From the NCBI GenBank assembly GCA_029256485.1, contig JAQSXU010000001.1:1-64000 (forward strand): a stretch of DNA of 64,000 nt, read 5' to 3'. This DNA is from Clostridiaceae bacterium. Its GTDB lineage: Bacteria > Bacillota_A > Clostridia > Clostridiales > Clostridiaceae. The first letter of the stretch is position 1. Each line of letters begins with the position of its first letter. The notes beneath the pieces were generated by a model. That model was not told the origin of the DNA. It did not search any database and was given only the letters and a program-made list of their open reading frames with translations. The translations under genes were made by a program, and so were the position numbers. Below are positions 25,239 through 34,460 of the stretch, piece by piece.

Positions 25239-26765
25239 TTATCCTTCATTCAAAGCTATATTTAAGTAATCATCTATTAGATATTGTTTGTTATTATTAT
25301 CGAAATAATCTTCTATTTCATATGAAGATAATGGTAGAAACTCTATTTCAAATGAATCTCTAACTCTTCTAAAATCTTGAATTATAATTCTTTTATTTTT
25401 GAATTCATTTAAGCTTTCGGCTAATAACTTCATGTTTTCTTCTTTTTTTTCTCTAAATCTTACTTTATATCTAAACCATTTATATGAAAAAAGCCCTGAA
25501 TATGGTTTTTTCTTAGTATAACAGTTTATTCTTTCTTTTTGTAAACAGTATATGAGTAAAGTTGATAGTGGTATTGATAAAGATTTCATTTTATTACTAT
25601 ATACTCGAACTGTTTTTTTCTTAATATATTGTTGATGTAGTAAATCACTAAAAACTATTACAGCAATTCTCTTACCAGTAGTTTCATCAGTTTTAACAGA
25701 TGCTGATTGAAAGAAATTCAACAAGAATAATGTATCTTTAATGTTGCCATCTTTCTTAAGAATTCCACTTACTTGATAACTACCAATTTTTAAAATTCTG
25801 TTTTCAACTTCATCATAATTTAATCCACCCCTTGAAGAATAGATATGTTCTACCAATTCACCAATTTCTACTTCAACTGTTTTTTCTTTATAAAATAATT
25901 CGTCTATTTTAGTTACTGCATAATTTATGATAGCCGAATCTTTTTCATCTAAAGCGAAATTTTGCTTAGCGAACAGATTTTTGTTTAATTTATTGGACAT
26001 AATTGTTCTTAGTATAAATTCATCATCTACAATGTAATCACTATATGCCACTTCTTCTACATCTTGTGTTTCCAACCAATCACCTATTGGTAACAACACT
26101 TTTCCGTCAGCAAATATTGGGTTATCAACAAGTGCATCTGCTCTATCAATCACAGCATTACTTATTTGTCCATCATAATCTCTGATGATAATTTTAACGA
26201 TTAAAAGTAAAATATCGGACTTTATGGCTGTTTCTATTCTGTTCTTAGTTTTGGAATTAAGGTATATAAAATCTGATATATAACATTCTGGATTTGTTGA
26301 CCACTCCTCAAGTTCTTTAAATTTATATGAAAGTGCTTCTTCTATACTTGAAGCTTTAAAAGTATCCATGAACTTTTCGATACCATACAATTTAATAAAA
26401 TTATTCCATAATTTTATTTCGTCTACTATAGTACCTCCAGAGACATTAACAAAATTATCAGCAGTTTCACTTGGTAAATTTTTATAATCAATGTTATTTA
26501 CTTCTTCTTTTACGTAAGAAAGCCATCTTTTTTTAGTTTTTTTATTTGCCCTATATGTACTATCTTTTAAGGAACTATAATCTTCATATTTAAAATTGTC
26601 TTGGAAATTATCATTCATAAAATCTATAATGAATTCTTCAAAAATAATATCTTTATTTACATTGTAAAGTTTTTCATTAATTATATATTCAAAACATCGT
26701 TTTTTAAGTCTCTCGTCAATATTATTACTAATTGAATTAACTACAACTCGTGGCAAAGCAAGCAT
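25239..26765 (-). CDS. Putative iteron-binding replication initiator
   Basis: A 508-residue protein, ATG 26765 behind GGAGG with 6-nt spacing. The C-terminal third (GKRIAVIVFSDLLHQQYI, then a run of basic and hydrophobic residues around SIPLSTLLIYCLQKERI) recalls the winged-helix pattern of plasmid Rep proteins, but I cannot place it in a named Rep family. The N-terminal half is acidic and helical. The strongest argument is position: its 3' end abuts 14 iterons, and it has its own promoter with an inverted repeat over the -10. The initiator role is inference. Confidence 0.6.
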   Translation of the reverse strand: MLALPRVVVNSISNNIDERLKKRCFEYIINEKLYNVNKDIIFEEFIIDFMNDNFQDNFKYEDYSSLKDSTYRANKKTKKRWLSYVKEEVNNIDYKNLPSETADNFVNVSGGTIVDEIKLWNNFIKLYGIEKFMDTFKASSIEEALSYKFKELEEWSTNPECYISDFIYLNSKTKNRIETAIKSDILLLIVKIIIRDYDGQISNAVIDRADALVDNPIFADGKVLLPIGDWLETQDVEEVAYSDYIVDDEFILRTIMSNKLNKNLFAKQNFALDEKDSAIINYAVTKIDELFYKEKTVEVEIGELVEHIYSSRGGLNYDEVENRILKIGSYQVSGILKKDGNIKDTLFLLNFFQSASVKTDETTGKRIAVIVFSDLLHQQYIKKKTVRVYSNKMKSLSIPLSTLLIYCLQKERINCYTKKKPYSGLFSYKWFRYKVRFREKKEENMKLLAESLNEFKNKRIIIQDFRRVRDSFEIEFLPLSSYEIEDYFDNNNKQYLIDDYLNIALNEG

Positions 26766-26817
26766 ATAAAACCTCCATTTAAAGATTTACAATAAATACT
26801 ATGTTAAGTTTAATTTA

Positions 26818-26851
26818 TGCTAATAATAGCACATAATTTAGTTTTTGTAAA
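26818..26851 (-). promoter_or_regulatory. Promoter of the initiator gene with inverted repeat at -10
   Basis: Minus strand TTTACA (26851-26846), 17-nt spacer, TATTAT (26828-26823). An inverted repeat with arms TGCTA and TAGCA (26818-26831) covers the -10, a natural autoregulation site. The operator A mirror arm is absent here. Confidence 0.55.
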
Positions 26852-26883
26852 AGAAAAAATGACAGGTTTTTTTCACCTGTCAT
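26850..26883 (-). terminator. Terminator of recA
   Basis: Arms ATGACAGGT (26859-26867) and ACCTGTCAT (26875-26883), followed on the minus strand by TTTTTTCTTTT. The stop of recA is at 26894. Confidence 0.8.
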
Positions 26884-26893
26884 TACTTACTAT

Positions 26894-27922
26894 TTATTCT
26901 GCTATCTCTTCTACTGCATCTGTTGTTTCAACCTGTGGTTGATTTAATTGTTTAAGCTTTTCCTTGATTTCTTCTTGAATAGCTTTATTTTCTTTAAGGA
27001 AAGTCTTTGTGTTTTCTTTACCCTGCCATCTTAATTCTCCATAAGTATACCATGCTCCACTTTTTTTGATAATATCTTTTTCAACTGCAAAATCTACTAT
27101 TTCTCCTACAGTATCTACACCCTCACCATACAATATATCAAATTCAGCTTGTTTAAATGGAGGAGCAACTTTATTTTTTACAACTTTTACTCTGGTTCTG
27201 TTACCAATCATTACATCACCTTTTTTTAGTGTTTCTATTTTACGAATGTCCAATCTTACAGATGCATAGAATTTTAAAGCTCTCCCACCAGTTGTTGTTT
27301 CTGGATTACCAAACATTACGCCAATTTTTTCTCTTAACTGGTTAATAAAAATGGCAACACAATTAGTTTTCTTTATTATTCCAGTAAGTTTTCTAAGTGC
27401 TTGGGACATTAATCTTGCTTGTAAACCCATGTGAGAATCACCCATATCCCCTTCAATTTCTGCTTTTGGAACAAGTGCGGCCACACTATCTATTACGATA
27501 ACACCAATGGCTTCGCTTCTCACAAGCGATTCTGTGATTTCAAGGGCTTGTTCACCTGTATCTGGTTGTGCGATTACTAATTCTTCAATATTAACCCCTA
27601 ATGCTTTAGCATATACAGGGTCAAGTGCGTGTTCAACGTCTATGAATGCACAAATTTCACCTTTTTTCTGAGCTTCAGCTATTACTTGCAAAGCTATTGT
27701 TGTTTTCCCTGATGATTCAGGACCATATATTTCAGTAATTCTTCCTTTAGGTACTCCACCTATTCCTATAGCATTATCTATAGCAATTGAACCAGTCGAA
27801 ATAGATTCAATATTCAGTTTAGGAGCATCCCCTAATTTCATTACTGCACCTTTACCATATTGTTTTTCAATGCTTGCCATAGCACCTTGTAGTGCTTTTA
27901 ATTTGTCTTCTTTAATAGCCAT
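26894..27922 (-). CDS. recA: RecA recombinase
   Basis: A full-length 342-residue RecA. Walker A is GPESSGKTT (about 66-74), with the family motifs [48 protein letters not shown], loop L2 [20 protein letters not shown] and the C-terminal [11 protein letters not shown]. It forms filaments on single-stranded DNA and drives strand exchange. ATG 27922 follows AAAGGAG. It is the third gene of an operon whose first two genes are paralogous small proteins, under an operator A promoter. A plasmid-borne complete recA is unusual and suggests self-sufficient recombination, as in large phages. No sign of truncation. Confidence 0.97.
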   Translation of the reverse strand: MAIKEDKLKALQGAMASIEKQYGKGAVMKLGDAPKLNIESISTGSIAIDNAIGIGGVPKGRITEIYGPESSGKTTIALQVIAEAQKKGEICAFIDVEHALDPVYAKALGVNIEELVIAQPDTGEQALEITESLVRSEAIGVIVIDSVAALVPKAEIEGDMGDSHMGLQARLMSQALRKLTGIIKKTNCVAIFINQLREKIGVMFGNPETTTGGRALKFYASVRLDIRKIETLKKGDVMIGNRTRVKVVKNKVAPPFKQAEFDILYGEGVDTVGEIVDFAVEKDIIKKSGAWYTYGELRWQGKENTKTFLKENKAIQEEIKEKLKQLNQPQVETTDAVEEIAE

Positions 27923-27941
27923 ATTATCTCCTTTTATGAAT

Positions 27942-28409
27942 TTAGTCTAATTTTTTATAAGCCAGAGTGTTATTACCTTTAAGATAAAGTTTATTACAAT
28001 GAAAGTGTGCTTTATCAAAGAAATTTTTCTGTGCTCCTACTTGCTTTAAAAATATTTTAAAATCTTTGAGTTTTTTAGTTAATAGTTTTATTTCATTATC
28101 AAGAATATCGTTATTAGTATTTTTATCATACTGTGCTTTTATCTTGTCAAGGCTTAATTCAATATCAAAAGTATAAACTTGAATAATTCCTTCTATATCA
28201 GCAAAATAATTGTTCCAGAGATTACACTCAACAGCCAAATTAAATGCTTCATATAGGTCATTATCATTAATTTTAAAATAGCTTGAAATTGTATCATTAT
28301 ATCCTTGAAATGTTAAGGTAATATTTTCGTCTTTTAAATAATGATTAATTAACTTAGCCATATCTTGAAATTTTTTAGGATTGATTTTATCATTAGTTTT
28401 ATTTTTCAT
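27942..28409 (-). CDS. RecA-operon protein, paralogue of the gene upstream
   Basis: A 155-residue helical, charged protein whose gene ends 19 nt upstream of recA. It shares a visible pattern with the product of 28434-28958: [11 protein letters not shown] versus INLSFAGYTET, LWNNYF versus AWSEYF, and [11 protein letters not shown] versus FLERAYYHCKS near the C-terminus. The two probably arose by duplication. Size and context resemble recombination mediator proteins next to phage recombinases (UvsY-like in layout), but I see no sequence match. The ribosome-binding site before ATG 28409 is weak (GGTTGTTAG), suggesting coupling. Confidence 0.6.
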   Translation of the reverse strand: MKNKTNDKINPKKFQDMAKLINHYLKDENITLTFQGYNDTISSYFKINDNDLYEAFNLAVECNLWNNYFADIEGIIQVYTFDIELSLDKIKAQYDKNTNNDILDNEIKLLTKKLKDFKIFLKQVGAQKNFFDKAHFHCNKLYLKGNNTLAYKKLD

Positions 28410-28433
28410 CTAACAACCTATTTTCTCTAATAG

Positions 28434-28958
28434 TTAACTTGCTGTACTTTGGGCTAATTGATTATTGTTTATTCTATTAGCCCATTCACAAGTTGATTTA
28501 CAATGATAATAAGCTCTTTCTAAAAATCGAATTTTTGCTTCCAATTCATCATAAAATGCCTTTAATGTGTTTCTCTTCTTTCTTGCTCTAATAACTTTTG
28601 AATCTTTATTTGAAAGTCTTTCTCCGTTTGCAACTTTTACAGAATCAGCTTCTATTGATGCAATTGCCTGAACTTCTATTTTATCTGTTTCTGAATCCAA
28701 GTAAACTTTCTGTATTAAGTTAGAAATACTTGAAAAATATTCTGACCAAGCATTTAGGTCTTTAATTAAGTTCCAAGCTTTAGTTATATCAGTTTCTTCT
28801 AAATTAGCATAATCCACTAATGTTTCTGTATAACCTGCAAAACTAAGATTTATGCCATCTTCTCTAAGATACTCACTTGAAAGTCTTACTAATTTCTCAA
28901 AATAACTTATATGTTTACCGTCTTCAGCTTTTAATGGAGTTAATGGTGGTTTAGCCAA
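28434..28958 (-). CDS. First gene of recA operon, paralogous small protein
   Basis: A 174-residue protein from TTG 28958 (AAAGGAG, 9-nt spacing). It shares the INLSFAGYTET, AWSEYF and FLERAYYHCKS landmarks with the following gene, and has an extra charged middle (SNKDSKVIRARKKRN). The ending CEWANR contains a second Cys. It heads the recA operon under the operator A promoter at 28992-29032. A function in loading or regulating RecA is inferred from context only. Confidence 0.6.
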   Translation of the reverse strand: MAKPPLTPLKAEDGKHISYFEKLVRLSSEYLREDGINLSFAGYTETLVDYANLEETDITKAWNLIKDLNAWSEYFSSISNLIQKVYLDSETDKIEVQAIASIEADSVKVANGERLSNKDSKVIRARKKRNTLKAFYDELEAKIRFLERAYYHCKSTCEWANRINNNQLAQSTAS

Positions 28959-28991
28959 GGGTATGTTCTCCTTTCGATATCTATTGATAAT

Positions 28992-29032
28992 ATTATACTA
29001 TAGTAAAAGAAAAAAGTCAAATATAATTTACA
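28992..29032 (-). promoter_or_regulatory. Promoter of recA operon with operator A
   Basis: Minus strand TTGACT (29020-29015), 17-nt spacer, TATAAT (28997-28992). The palindrome AGTCAAATATAATTTACA spans 29015-29032. No LexA-type GAAC-N4-GTTC box is seen. Confidence 0.75.
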
Positions 29033-29121
29033 AAAATCGAAAGATTAATGCAATTTAACTAATGTTGTATATTTTGTAGAATTTTAAAGACAAAAGTCGA
29101 AGCATGTGATAAAATAAAGAA

Positions 29122-29140
29122 AACGAAAAACTTTTTCGTT
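29122..29140. promoter_or_regulatory. Palindrome AACGAAAAA-C-TTTTTCGTT upstream of MerR-like gene
   Basis: A perfect 9-bp inverted repeat 55 nt upstream of the MerR-like start. Its TTTCGTT half recurs in a cluster downstream of the same gene (29888-30037), so it is probably this protein's own binding site. Confidence 0.6.
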
Positions 29141-29195
29141 ACCTTATTTAAACATGTTTATGTGTTTATATTTCAATATAAAGGAGAAAAAAATT

Positions 29196-29858
29196 ATGAG
29201 TGATACAATATTTTCAGAAAATCCAGAAGATGTTAATTTTGACGGAGCAGTTTCTTCTTTTAAAACTGGAGACGTTGCACTAATGCTTAATGAAACAACA
29301 GCAATGATTAGGTATTATTGCAGGGAATTTGAAGAATTTATAGGTAAAAATCACACCCCAGGTGAACATAGAATTTATACATATTATGAAATAAATCGTT
29401 TAAAATACATAATCTACTTATTAAAGAATAAAAACTACAGTGTTAAACAAGCTAAAGAGTTTCTATCTACTCCTCAAGGAAGACTTATGTCCCCTATTGA
29501 AGACGAAACAGAAAGAGTTAGAAGTCTCGTACAAATAATGACAAATGAGTTAAGGGTTGAAATAAGTGCAATAATCAAAGAAGAAATGAATTTAATACTT
29601 GATGAATCAATGAAAAAGTTAAATGAACCAATGCAAAATATAAACGAGAAAGTTGAAGAACTTGTTAAAAAAACAATTGATAATTCAACAGTGTTTCAAG
29701 AAAAGCTGGAAACTATTCAGACTAACACAAATTTTTCGGATATTAAAGACACTTTAGAAAAAATTGATGGATATTTAAACGAAGTAAAAAACAAAGAATT
29801 AACTGAAAACGAAAATAAAAAGAAGAGTGGATTTTTTGCGAGACTATTTGGTAAATAG
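29196..29858 (+). CDS. MerR-like DNA-binding protein with long helical tail
   Basis: A 220-residue protein. ATG 29196 is chosen because AAAGGAG lies 9 nt upstream; the earlier ATG 29154 has no site. Residues 20-90 show a MerR-type helix-turn-helix (TGDVALMLNETTAMIRYYCR, then RIYTYYEINRLKYI). The rest is coiled coil (about 100-190) ending in an amphipathic tail GFFARLFGK that could touch the membrane. The layout resembles the chromosome-anchoring protein RacA. It lies beside the actin-type partition genes and is surrounded by TTTCGTTA repeats. A role in segregation or regulation is inference. Confidence 0.65.
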   Translation: MSDTIFSENPEDVNFDGAVSSFKTGDVALMLNETTAMIRYYCREFEEFIGKNHTPGEHRIYTYYEINRLKYIIYLLKNKNYSVKQAKEFLSTPQGRLMSPIEDETERVRSLVQIMTNELRVEISAIIKEEMNLILDESMKKLNEPMQNINEKVEELVKKTIDNSTVFQEKLETIQTNTNFSDIKDTLEKIDGYLNEVKNKELTENENKKKSGFFARLFGK

Positions 29859-29887
29859 ATGTTTACTGACAATACTAATCTATTTAT

Positions 29888-30037
29888 TTTTCGTTTACTT
29901 TCGCTTATTAAATAATTTTTATAAAATAACGAAAACAAATTTTGTTTATTTTTCTTTATACAAAAGGAAACTTAAAAGAAGATTGCTTTCGTTATTTTTA
30001 TAAAACGGTAAGAAAAGAGAAATTTCATTTCGTTATT
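29888..30037. repeat. Cluster of TTTCGTTA-type sites
   Basis: Sites at 29888 (TTTTCGTTT), 29898 (CTTTCGCTT), 29925 (AATAACGAAAA, opposite strand), 29986 (CTTTCGTTATTTT) and 30027 (ATTTCGTTATT). With the palindrome at 29122 they bracket the MerR-like gene on both sides. They may be a centromere-like array or an operator cluster for that protein. Confidence 0.55.
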
Positions 30038-30506
30038 CTCAATAGATTGTGTTATCAGGTTGATTTGAATTAGTGATTTAAACCTTTAGTTATTTTTAAA
30101 AGTAAATGTTTATAAATGATAAGGTTGTAGGTGTTTAATGAAGTGAAACAAGTTTATTATTCTTTTCATAAACATTAATATAATGACGGGTGTTTTTAAA
30201 AAGTACCTATAGATAAACTTTTAAATGCATATATAACAAAATTATTATTGATATTTAGTCATTTATTAACTTTATGTGTAAATTTAATATGTTTATAACA
30301 AATATCAATAACTTTTTATATAAAAATATTATAAATATATCAAAAATACATAACTTTATGTGTAAATATCGCATATTTCTACAATTAATTATTATATTTT
30401 AAATAAATATCAATAGAAAGCTAATAAGTTATAACTTTCATTATTGACAGGATAAATTAATTATGATAACGTTAAAGCACAAATTTATATAAGAGGTGTA
30501 CTATAA
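30038..30506 (+). other. Candidate parC centromere and parM promoter region
   Basis: About 470 nt upstream of parM without a gene. Repeats: TAACTTTATGTGTAAAT at 30267-30283 and 30351-30367; AAATATCAATA at 30300-30310 and 30405-30415, and inverted at 30246-30256. Type II partition loci place the ParR-binding centromere immediately upstream of parM, and these repeats fit. A TTGACA at 30444 could be the -35 of the parM promoter, but the -10 is unclear. Confidence 0.5.
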
Positions 30507-31847
30507 ATGGATGAAAGATTGAAAAACATTGAAGATTATTCAACTAAAACCTTTTCTAAATTTCATAATTTGAAGATGAATTTTTTAGATGAACTTGATA
30601 TTTTCCCTATTGCTACAGATATTGGATATGGAGGTGTAAAAGTTTTTAGTTTAAATGGGAAACACATATTTCCTGCTATACCAATAGAAATTTCAGATGA
30701 CAAAACATATTTCGACCAGCCAACATTTATTAAATATAAAGATGAAAGAGGCAAGATATGGTACGTAGGGGATAGAGCAAGACATTCTACACAGGGAAAT
30801 ATAAAAGTTGATAAAACTGTTTATGGAGATGAAAGGTTAACATCACCTGAATATAAGGTATTATTAAGAGTTTCGATATTTTTTGGTTTATTAAAACCAG
30901 ATTATACAATTGTAAAAAATAAAAAAATCAAAATAGTAACAGGATTACCTGAAGAACACTTAGAAGATAATGCCGAAATATTAAGAAATAGATTTTCAGG
31001 ACATCATAATTTTCAAGTTAAAATAGGTAGTGGAGATTGGATAAAGGCAACCTTTGATATTGAAGAAGAAGATATTGAAGTATTATCTCAACCTTTTGGT
31101 ACTATATTTTCAATGGCTTTTGACAAATATGGCAATTTAAATAATGATAACAATTTGGTTATTGGCAATAATGTTTTAGTTTTCGATGGTGGTTTCCATA
31201 CTATTGACACATATCTAAGTAAAATAGGAGACCAAGGTGAAAGCAGGACATGGGATAAAAATGCAATGTATAACGTCTTTGCGGATACAAGGAATATTAT
31301 ACAAGAAAATACTAAATTAAAGTTAGAAATAGGCGAGATAGATAAATACATCGCAACAGATAATACTGATAGACCAAAGGGAACAATTAAATATGGTAAG
31401 AACAATCAATTATATGATTTTACTGCAGACTTTGAAATTAGCTTAAAATATAATGCAGAAGAAATTATTGAAAGATTAATTAGTATCTATGATAATTTTA
31501 GAGACATTCCAGTGGTGATTTGTGCAGGTGGAACAGGTAAGGCTTATTATCCATATTTAAAGAAAAGCATACCGACAGAAGTTATACTCGCTGAGAAAGA
31601 AACTCTGAATAATAGCGTTGAAACATTTGATTCTGTATTTTCAAATGTTGTAGGTTTTTTTAAATTCTTGATTGGCTTAATCATTAGCAATAATGAAATT
31701 GATATTGATGATTGTATAAAAGAAGAATTGGAAGATGCAAAAAAAAGAAATAAAAAACAAGTAGAGGAAGTTGCTATAACTGAAGAAATTAAGCCACAAC
31801 TTAATTATGAAGCATTACAAACAAAACCTTCTGAAGAAAACAATTAA
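30507..31847 (+). CDS. parM: Actin-like plasmid segregation ATPase (ParM family)
   Basis: A 446-residue actin-fold protein. Phosphate 1 is ATDIGYGGVKV (about residues 37-47), phosphate 2 is VLVFDGGFHTIDTYL (about 227-241), and the adenosine motif is VVICAGGTGKAYYPY (about 338-352). These are the defining actin/ParM motifs. The protein should form ATP-driven filaments that push plasmid copies apart through ParR-parC complexes. ATG 30507 follows AGAGGTG. The next gene (16 nt downstream) encodes a ribbon-helix-helix protein fitting ParR. The C-terminal ~50 residues are charged and probably disordered. Confidence 0.88.
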   Translation: MDERLKNIEDYSTKTFSKFHNLKMNFLDELDIFPIATDIGYGGVKVFSLNGKHIFPAIPIEISDDKTYFDQPTFIKYKDERGKIWYVGDRARHSTQGNIKVDKTVYGDERLTSPEYKVLLRVSIFFGLLKPDYTIVKNKKIKIVTGLPEEHLEDNAEILRNRFSGHHNFQVKIGSGDWIKATFDIEEEDIEVLSQPFGTIFSMAFDKYGNLNNDNNLVIGNNVLVFDGGFHTIDTYLSKIGDQGESRTWDKNAMYNVFADTRNIIQENTKLKLEIGEIDKYIATDNTDRPKGTIKYGKNNQLYDFTADFEISLKYNAEEIIERLISIYDNFRDIPVVICAGGTGKAYYPYLKKSIPTEVILAEKETLNNSVETFDSVFSNVVGFFKFLIGLIISNNEIDIDDCIKEELEDAKKRNKKQVEEVAITEEIKPQLNYEALQTKPSEENN

Positions 31848-31864
31848 TGTGGTAAATAATAGTT

Positions 31865-32368
31865 ATGGACAATAAAAATGATACAGATAAAAGTAACTTT
31901 TTTACTATAAATGTTTATTTTGGTAAGAAAGACTTGGATATAATCATTTGGGTAAAATCAATACCTAAAGGCTTGTTTTCTTACTTAATTAGAGAAGCGT
32001 TACGTAGTGGTTTAAGAAGCGACACTAATTATGGGTTTCCGCAATTTCCAATAAAAAACAAAAGAACAACTCCCGTAACTAAAACATTATCAATACCGAA
32101 AGAAGATTCTGAAATAATTAACTATTTGAAGTCATTAGATGAAAACATGATTTCTCATAATATTAAACAGGTGATAAGAAAATCTCTTTTAAATGGTAAT
32201 GGGGGACAGGGAATAGCACCTTATAGAACAAATATATTAAATGATGATATAAATTTAAAATCACAACAAGTACAACCAGATATAATACAATTAGATTCAC
32301 TAACTAAAGAAGAAGATATAAAAAAAATGATTTTTGGGAACGCAGTTAATAGAAGTAGAAAAAAATAA
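31865..32368 (+). CDS. parR: ParR-like ribbon-helix-helix adaptor, apparently duplicated fold
   Basis: A 167-residue protein directly after parM. Two related segments are visible: FFTINVYFGKKDLDIIIWVK followed by a helical LFSYLIREALRSGL (about 11-50), and TKTLSIPKEDSEIINYLKSL followed by HNIKQVIRKSLL (about 75-112). Each looks like one ribbon-helix-helix unit. The basic C-terminus (IFGNAVNRSRKK) would suit contact with the ParM filament. ParR binds the centromere and links it to ParM. The start at ATG 31865 has only a weak site, consistent with coupling to parM. The family call rests on position and fold pattern. Confidence 0.7.
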   Translation: MDNKNDTDKSNFFTINVYFGKKDLDIIIWVKSIPKGLFSYLIREALRSGLRSDTNYGFPQFPIKNKRTTPVTKTLSIPKEDSEIINYLKSLDENMISHNIKQVIRKSLLNGNGGQGIAPYRTNILNDDINLKSQQVQPDIIQLDSLTKEEDIKKMIFGNAVNRSRKK

Positions 32369-32371
32369 TTA

Positions 32372-32408
32372 AAAAACAACTTGGTTAATAAGTAACCAAG
32401 TTGTTTTT
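32372..32408. terminator. Bidirectional terminator between parR and recJ
   Basis: A perfect 16-bp stem with arms AAAAACAACTTGGTTA and TAACCAAGTTGTTTTT and a 5-nt loop, between convergent genes. Confidence 0.85.
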
Positions 32409-32411
32409 CTT

Positions 32412-34103
32412 CTAAGCTTTTTGAAAATTATCATTATTTACTGTAAATTGCAAATTGACTTTATTTTTATAAACATTAAGTTCAGGATAACCTATTGCTT
32501 TAACTTTTTGAGGCTCTCCTTTTTTCCTGTATTTTTCAGCTTCTCTCCAAATAATCATAGAGACTTTATCTGAAATCAACTTAACATGATTTTTTTCTTC
32601 TCCCATATACATTGCTTGACTTGCTTGAAAATTATCAAGAACAAGAACTGGTTTTGGAAAACCTTCGCCAAATGGTTCAAGTTGCTTTAATTCATCAACA
32701 ATTTCAACACCAATTTTTTGTGCATTTAAAACACAATCTATATTAAAATTTATCATAAAATCATCTTTTTTTAGATATTTTTCTGATAATTTATTTAATG
32801 CTTCTTCAAACCTATCAAGATTTTCTTCTTTAATTGACAGTCCTGCGGCCTTAGCGTGACCACCGTATCCTAATAACAATGACTTTAATTCGTCAAATAC
32901 TTCTTTCAAGTGGAAGTTGTCTATACTCCTCCCTGAGCCTTTTAATCCACCTTCATGCTTAGTAAATACAATCGCAGGTCTATTATATTTTTCTTTTAGT
33001 CTACCTGCTATAAGTCCAACTATGCCTTCATGGAAAGATTCATCGTATAAGACTATTATATTTTTCATTCCTTTTTCTTTTAAAAGTTTCTCTGCAGTTT
33101 CACATTGGTCTTTAGTCATTTCTTTACGTTTTTCATTTGTAGTTTTTAAATGTTCTATAACAGATTTTATAAATTCTTCATCTTCTGAAACTAACATTTC
33201 TATAATATCTTCAGTATTTCCTTCCAATCTACCTACTGAGTTTATCATTGGAACATAGATAAACCCTAACGTATAATGAGAATTGATTGTTGTTACACCA
33301 GTTATTTCTCTAAATATTCTAAAAAGTGGTTTTTTTTCTTCTGAAATTAATTTCAATCCTTCTTTCACAATAATCCTATTTTCATCAACAATTGGTACAA
33401 TATCTCCTACAGTTGCAACAGCAACTATGTCTAAAACATCGTAAACATTTTGAATCCTCTTTCCCATTTCCCAGTATAGCAGAAGCATTAGTTTAAATAT
33501 TACTCCTGTTCCACATAGTCCTTTAAAAGGGTATGTATCGTCTTTTCTTTTGGGGTCAACAACAGCATCTGCATTAGGTATAGTATCTCCTTGTTCATGA
33601 TGGTCTGTTACTATTACTTTCAATCCAAGGTCTTTCGCATATTGTATTCCTTCATATGCTACAATCCCATTATCAACTGTAATAATTAATTTTACAGCAG
33701 AATATAGTTTTAATATTTCGTCGATACCACTTTTACACATTCCATAACCCTGAGTAAAACGGTTATTAGTATAAACATGTGTTACAGCTCCTAATCCTTT
33801 TAATAGTCTTACACCAACAGCTCCACCACAAATACCATCACAGTCATAATCGCTATAAATTACAATTTCTTCTTTATTTTTTATGCTATCAATTATAATT
33901 TTAACTGCAATTTCTGCATCTTTCATTAGTCTTGTATCGTAAAAACTATTTAGCCCATTAAACATAAAATTTTCTATTTTTTCAACAGTATCTATCCCTC
34001 TATTTAATAATATTTTTAATGAAGTATCAGAAATTCCTGTCAGTCTCGGATTTTTCATAAGGGTATCTATATTTTTAGGGGAGTATGTCCATTTTTTTTG
34101 CAT
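32412..34103 (-). CDS. recJ: Single-strand-specific exonuclease RecJ
   Basis: A 563-residue DHH-superfamily nuclease. Motifs: YSDYDCDG (84-91), ITVDNG (142-147), VTDHHEQ (165-171, the DHH), DPKRKDDTYPFKGLCGTG, and the DHHA1 motif LLGYGGHAKAAGLS near residue 410. All catalytic residues expected of RecJ are present and the length is normal. It degrades 5'-ended single strands in recombination and repair. ATG 34103 has AAAGGAG 11 nt upstream; an ATG-TAA minimal reading frame lies between them. It carries an operator A promoter and is convergent with parR. Confidence 0.92.
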   Translation of the reverse strand: MQKKWTYSPKNIDTLMKNPRLTGISDTSLKILLNRGIDTVEKIENFMFNGLNSFYDTRLMKDAEIAVKIIIDSIKNKEEIVIYSDYDCDGICGGAVGVRLLKGLGAVTHVYTNNRFTQGYGMCKSGIDEILKLYSAVKLIITVDNGIVAYEGIQYAKDLGLKVIVTDHHEQGDTIPNADAVVDPKRKDDTYPFKGLCGTGVIFKLMLLLYWEMGKRIQNVYDVLDIVAVATVGDIVPIVDENRIIVKEGLKLISEEKKPLFRIFREITGVTTINSHYTLGFIYVPMINSVGRLEGNTEDIIEMLVSEDEEFIKSVIEHLKTTNEKRKEMTKDQCETAEKLLKEKGMKNIIVLYDESFHEGIVGLIAGRLKEKYNRPAIVFTKHEGGLKGSGRSIDNFHLKEVFDELKSLLLGYGGHAKAAGLSIKEENLDRFEEALNKLSEKYLKKDDFMINFNIDCVLNAQKIGVEIVDELKQLEPFGEGFPKPVLVLDNFQASQAMYMGEEKNHVKLISDKVSMIIWREAEKYRKKGEPQKVKAIGYPELNVYKNKVNLQFTVNNDNFQKA

Positions 34104-34155
34104 TTACATATTTACTCCTTTACATTATTTTCAATTTAACTTGTAAACAATTAAC

Positions 34156-34196
34156 ATTATAGCATGTTTGATTTTATTTGTAAATATAAATTTACA
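34156..34196 (-). promoter_or_regulatory. Promoter of recJ with operator A
   Basis: Minus strand TTTACA (34184-34179), 17-nt spacer, TATAAT (34161-34156). Palindrome TGTAAATATAAATTTACA at 34179-34196, with 7-bp perfect arms around ATAA. Confidence 0.78.
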
Positions 34197-34395
34197 TATA
34201 GTATAAAGCAAAACATGCCATATATTACTAATTGACTTTCAAAGAAGGTTTCAGTAAAATGTATAACAAGTTCGAAAACATGTTTATTATATATAAAGAT
34301 ATAAAATAATACAGAATCAGAATCTAATATTAAATCTCAGAGTTTTTAATAAATAATTAGTAAAATAAATAACTTGTAAATAACAAAAAAAATAC

Positions 34396-34424
34396 TTGCA
34401 CTTTAAAGAAAATTATAATATAAT
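34396..34424 (+). promoter_or_regulatory. Promoter of the orphan riboswitch RNA
   Basis: TTGCAC (34396-34401), 17-nt spacer, TATAAT (34419-34424). Transcription would begin near 34431, about 30 nt before the aptamer. Confidence 0.7.
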
Positions 34425-34460
34425 AATTTTGTTAAGCGAATATTAATATATTTTAAAAAT

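Noticed and set aside
28992..29032. LexA/SOS box upstream of the recA operon
   Set aside because: No GAAC-N4-GTTC type site; the palindrome present has a different core and is shared with other genes.
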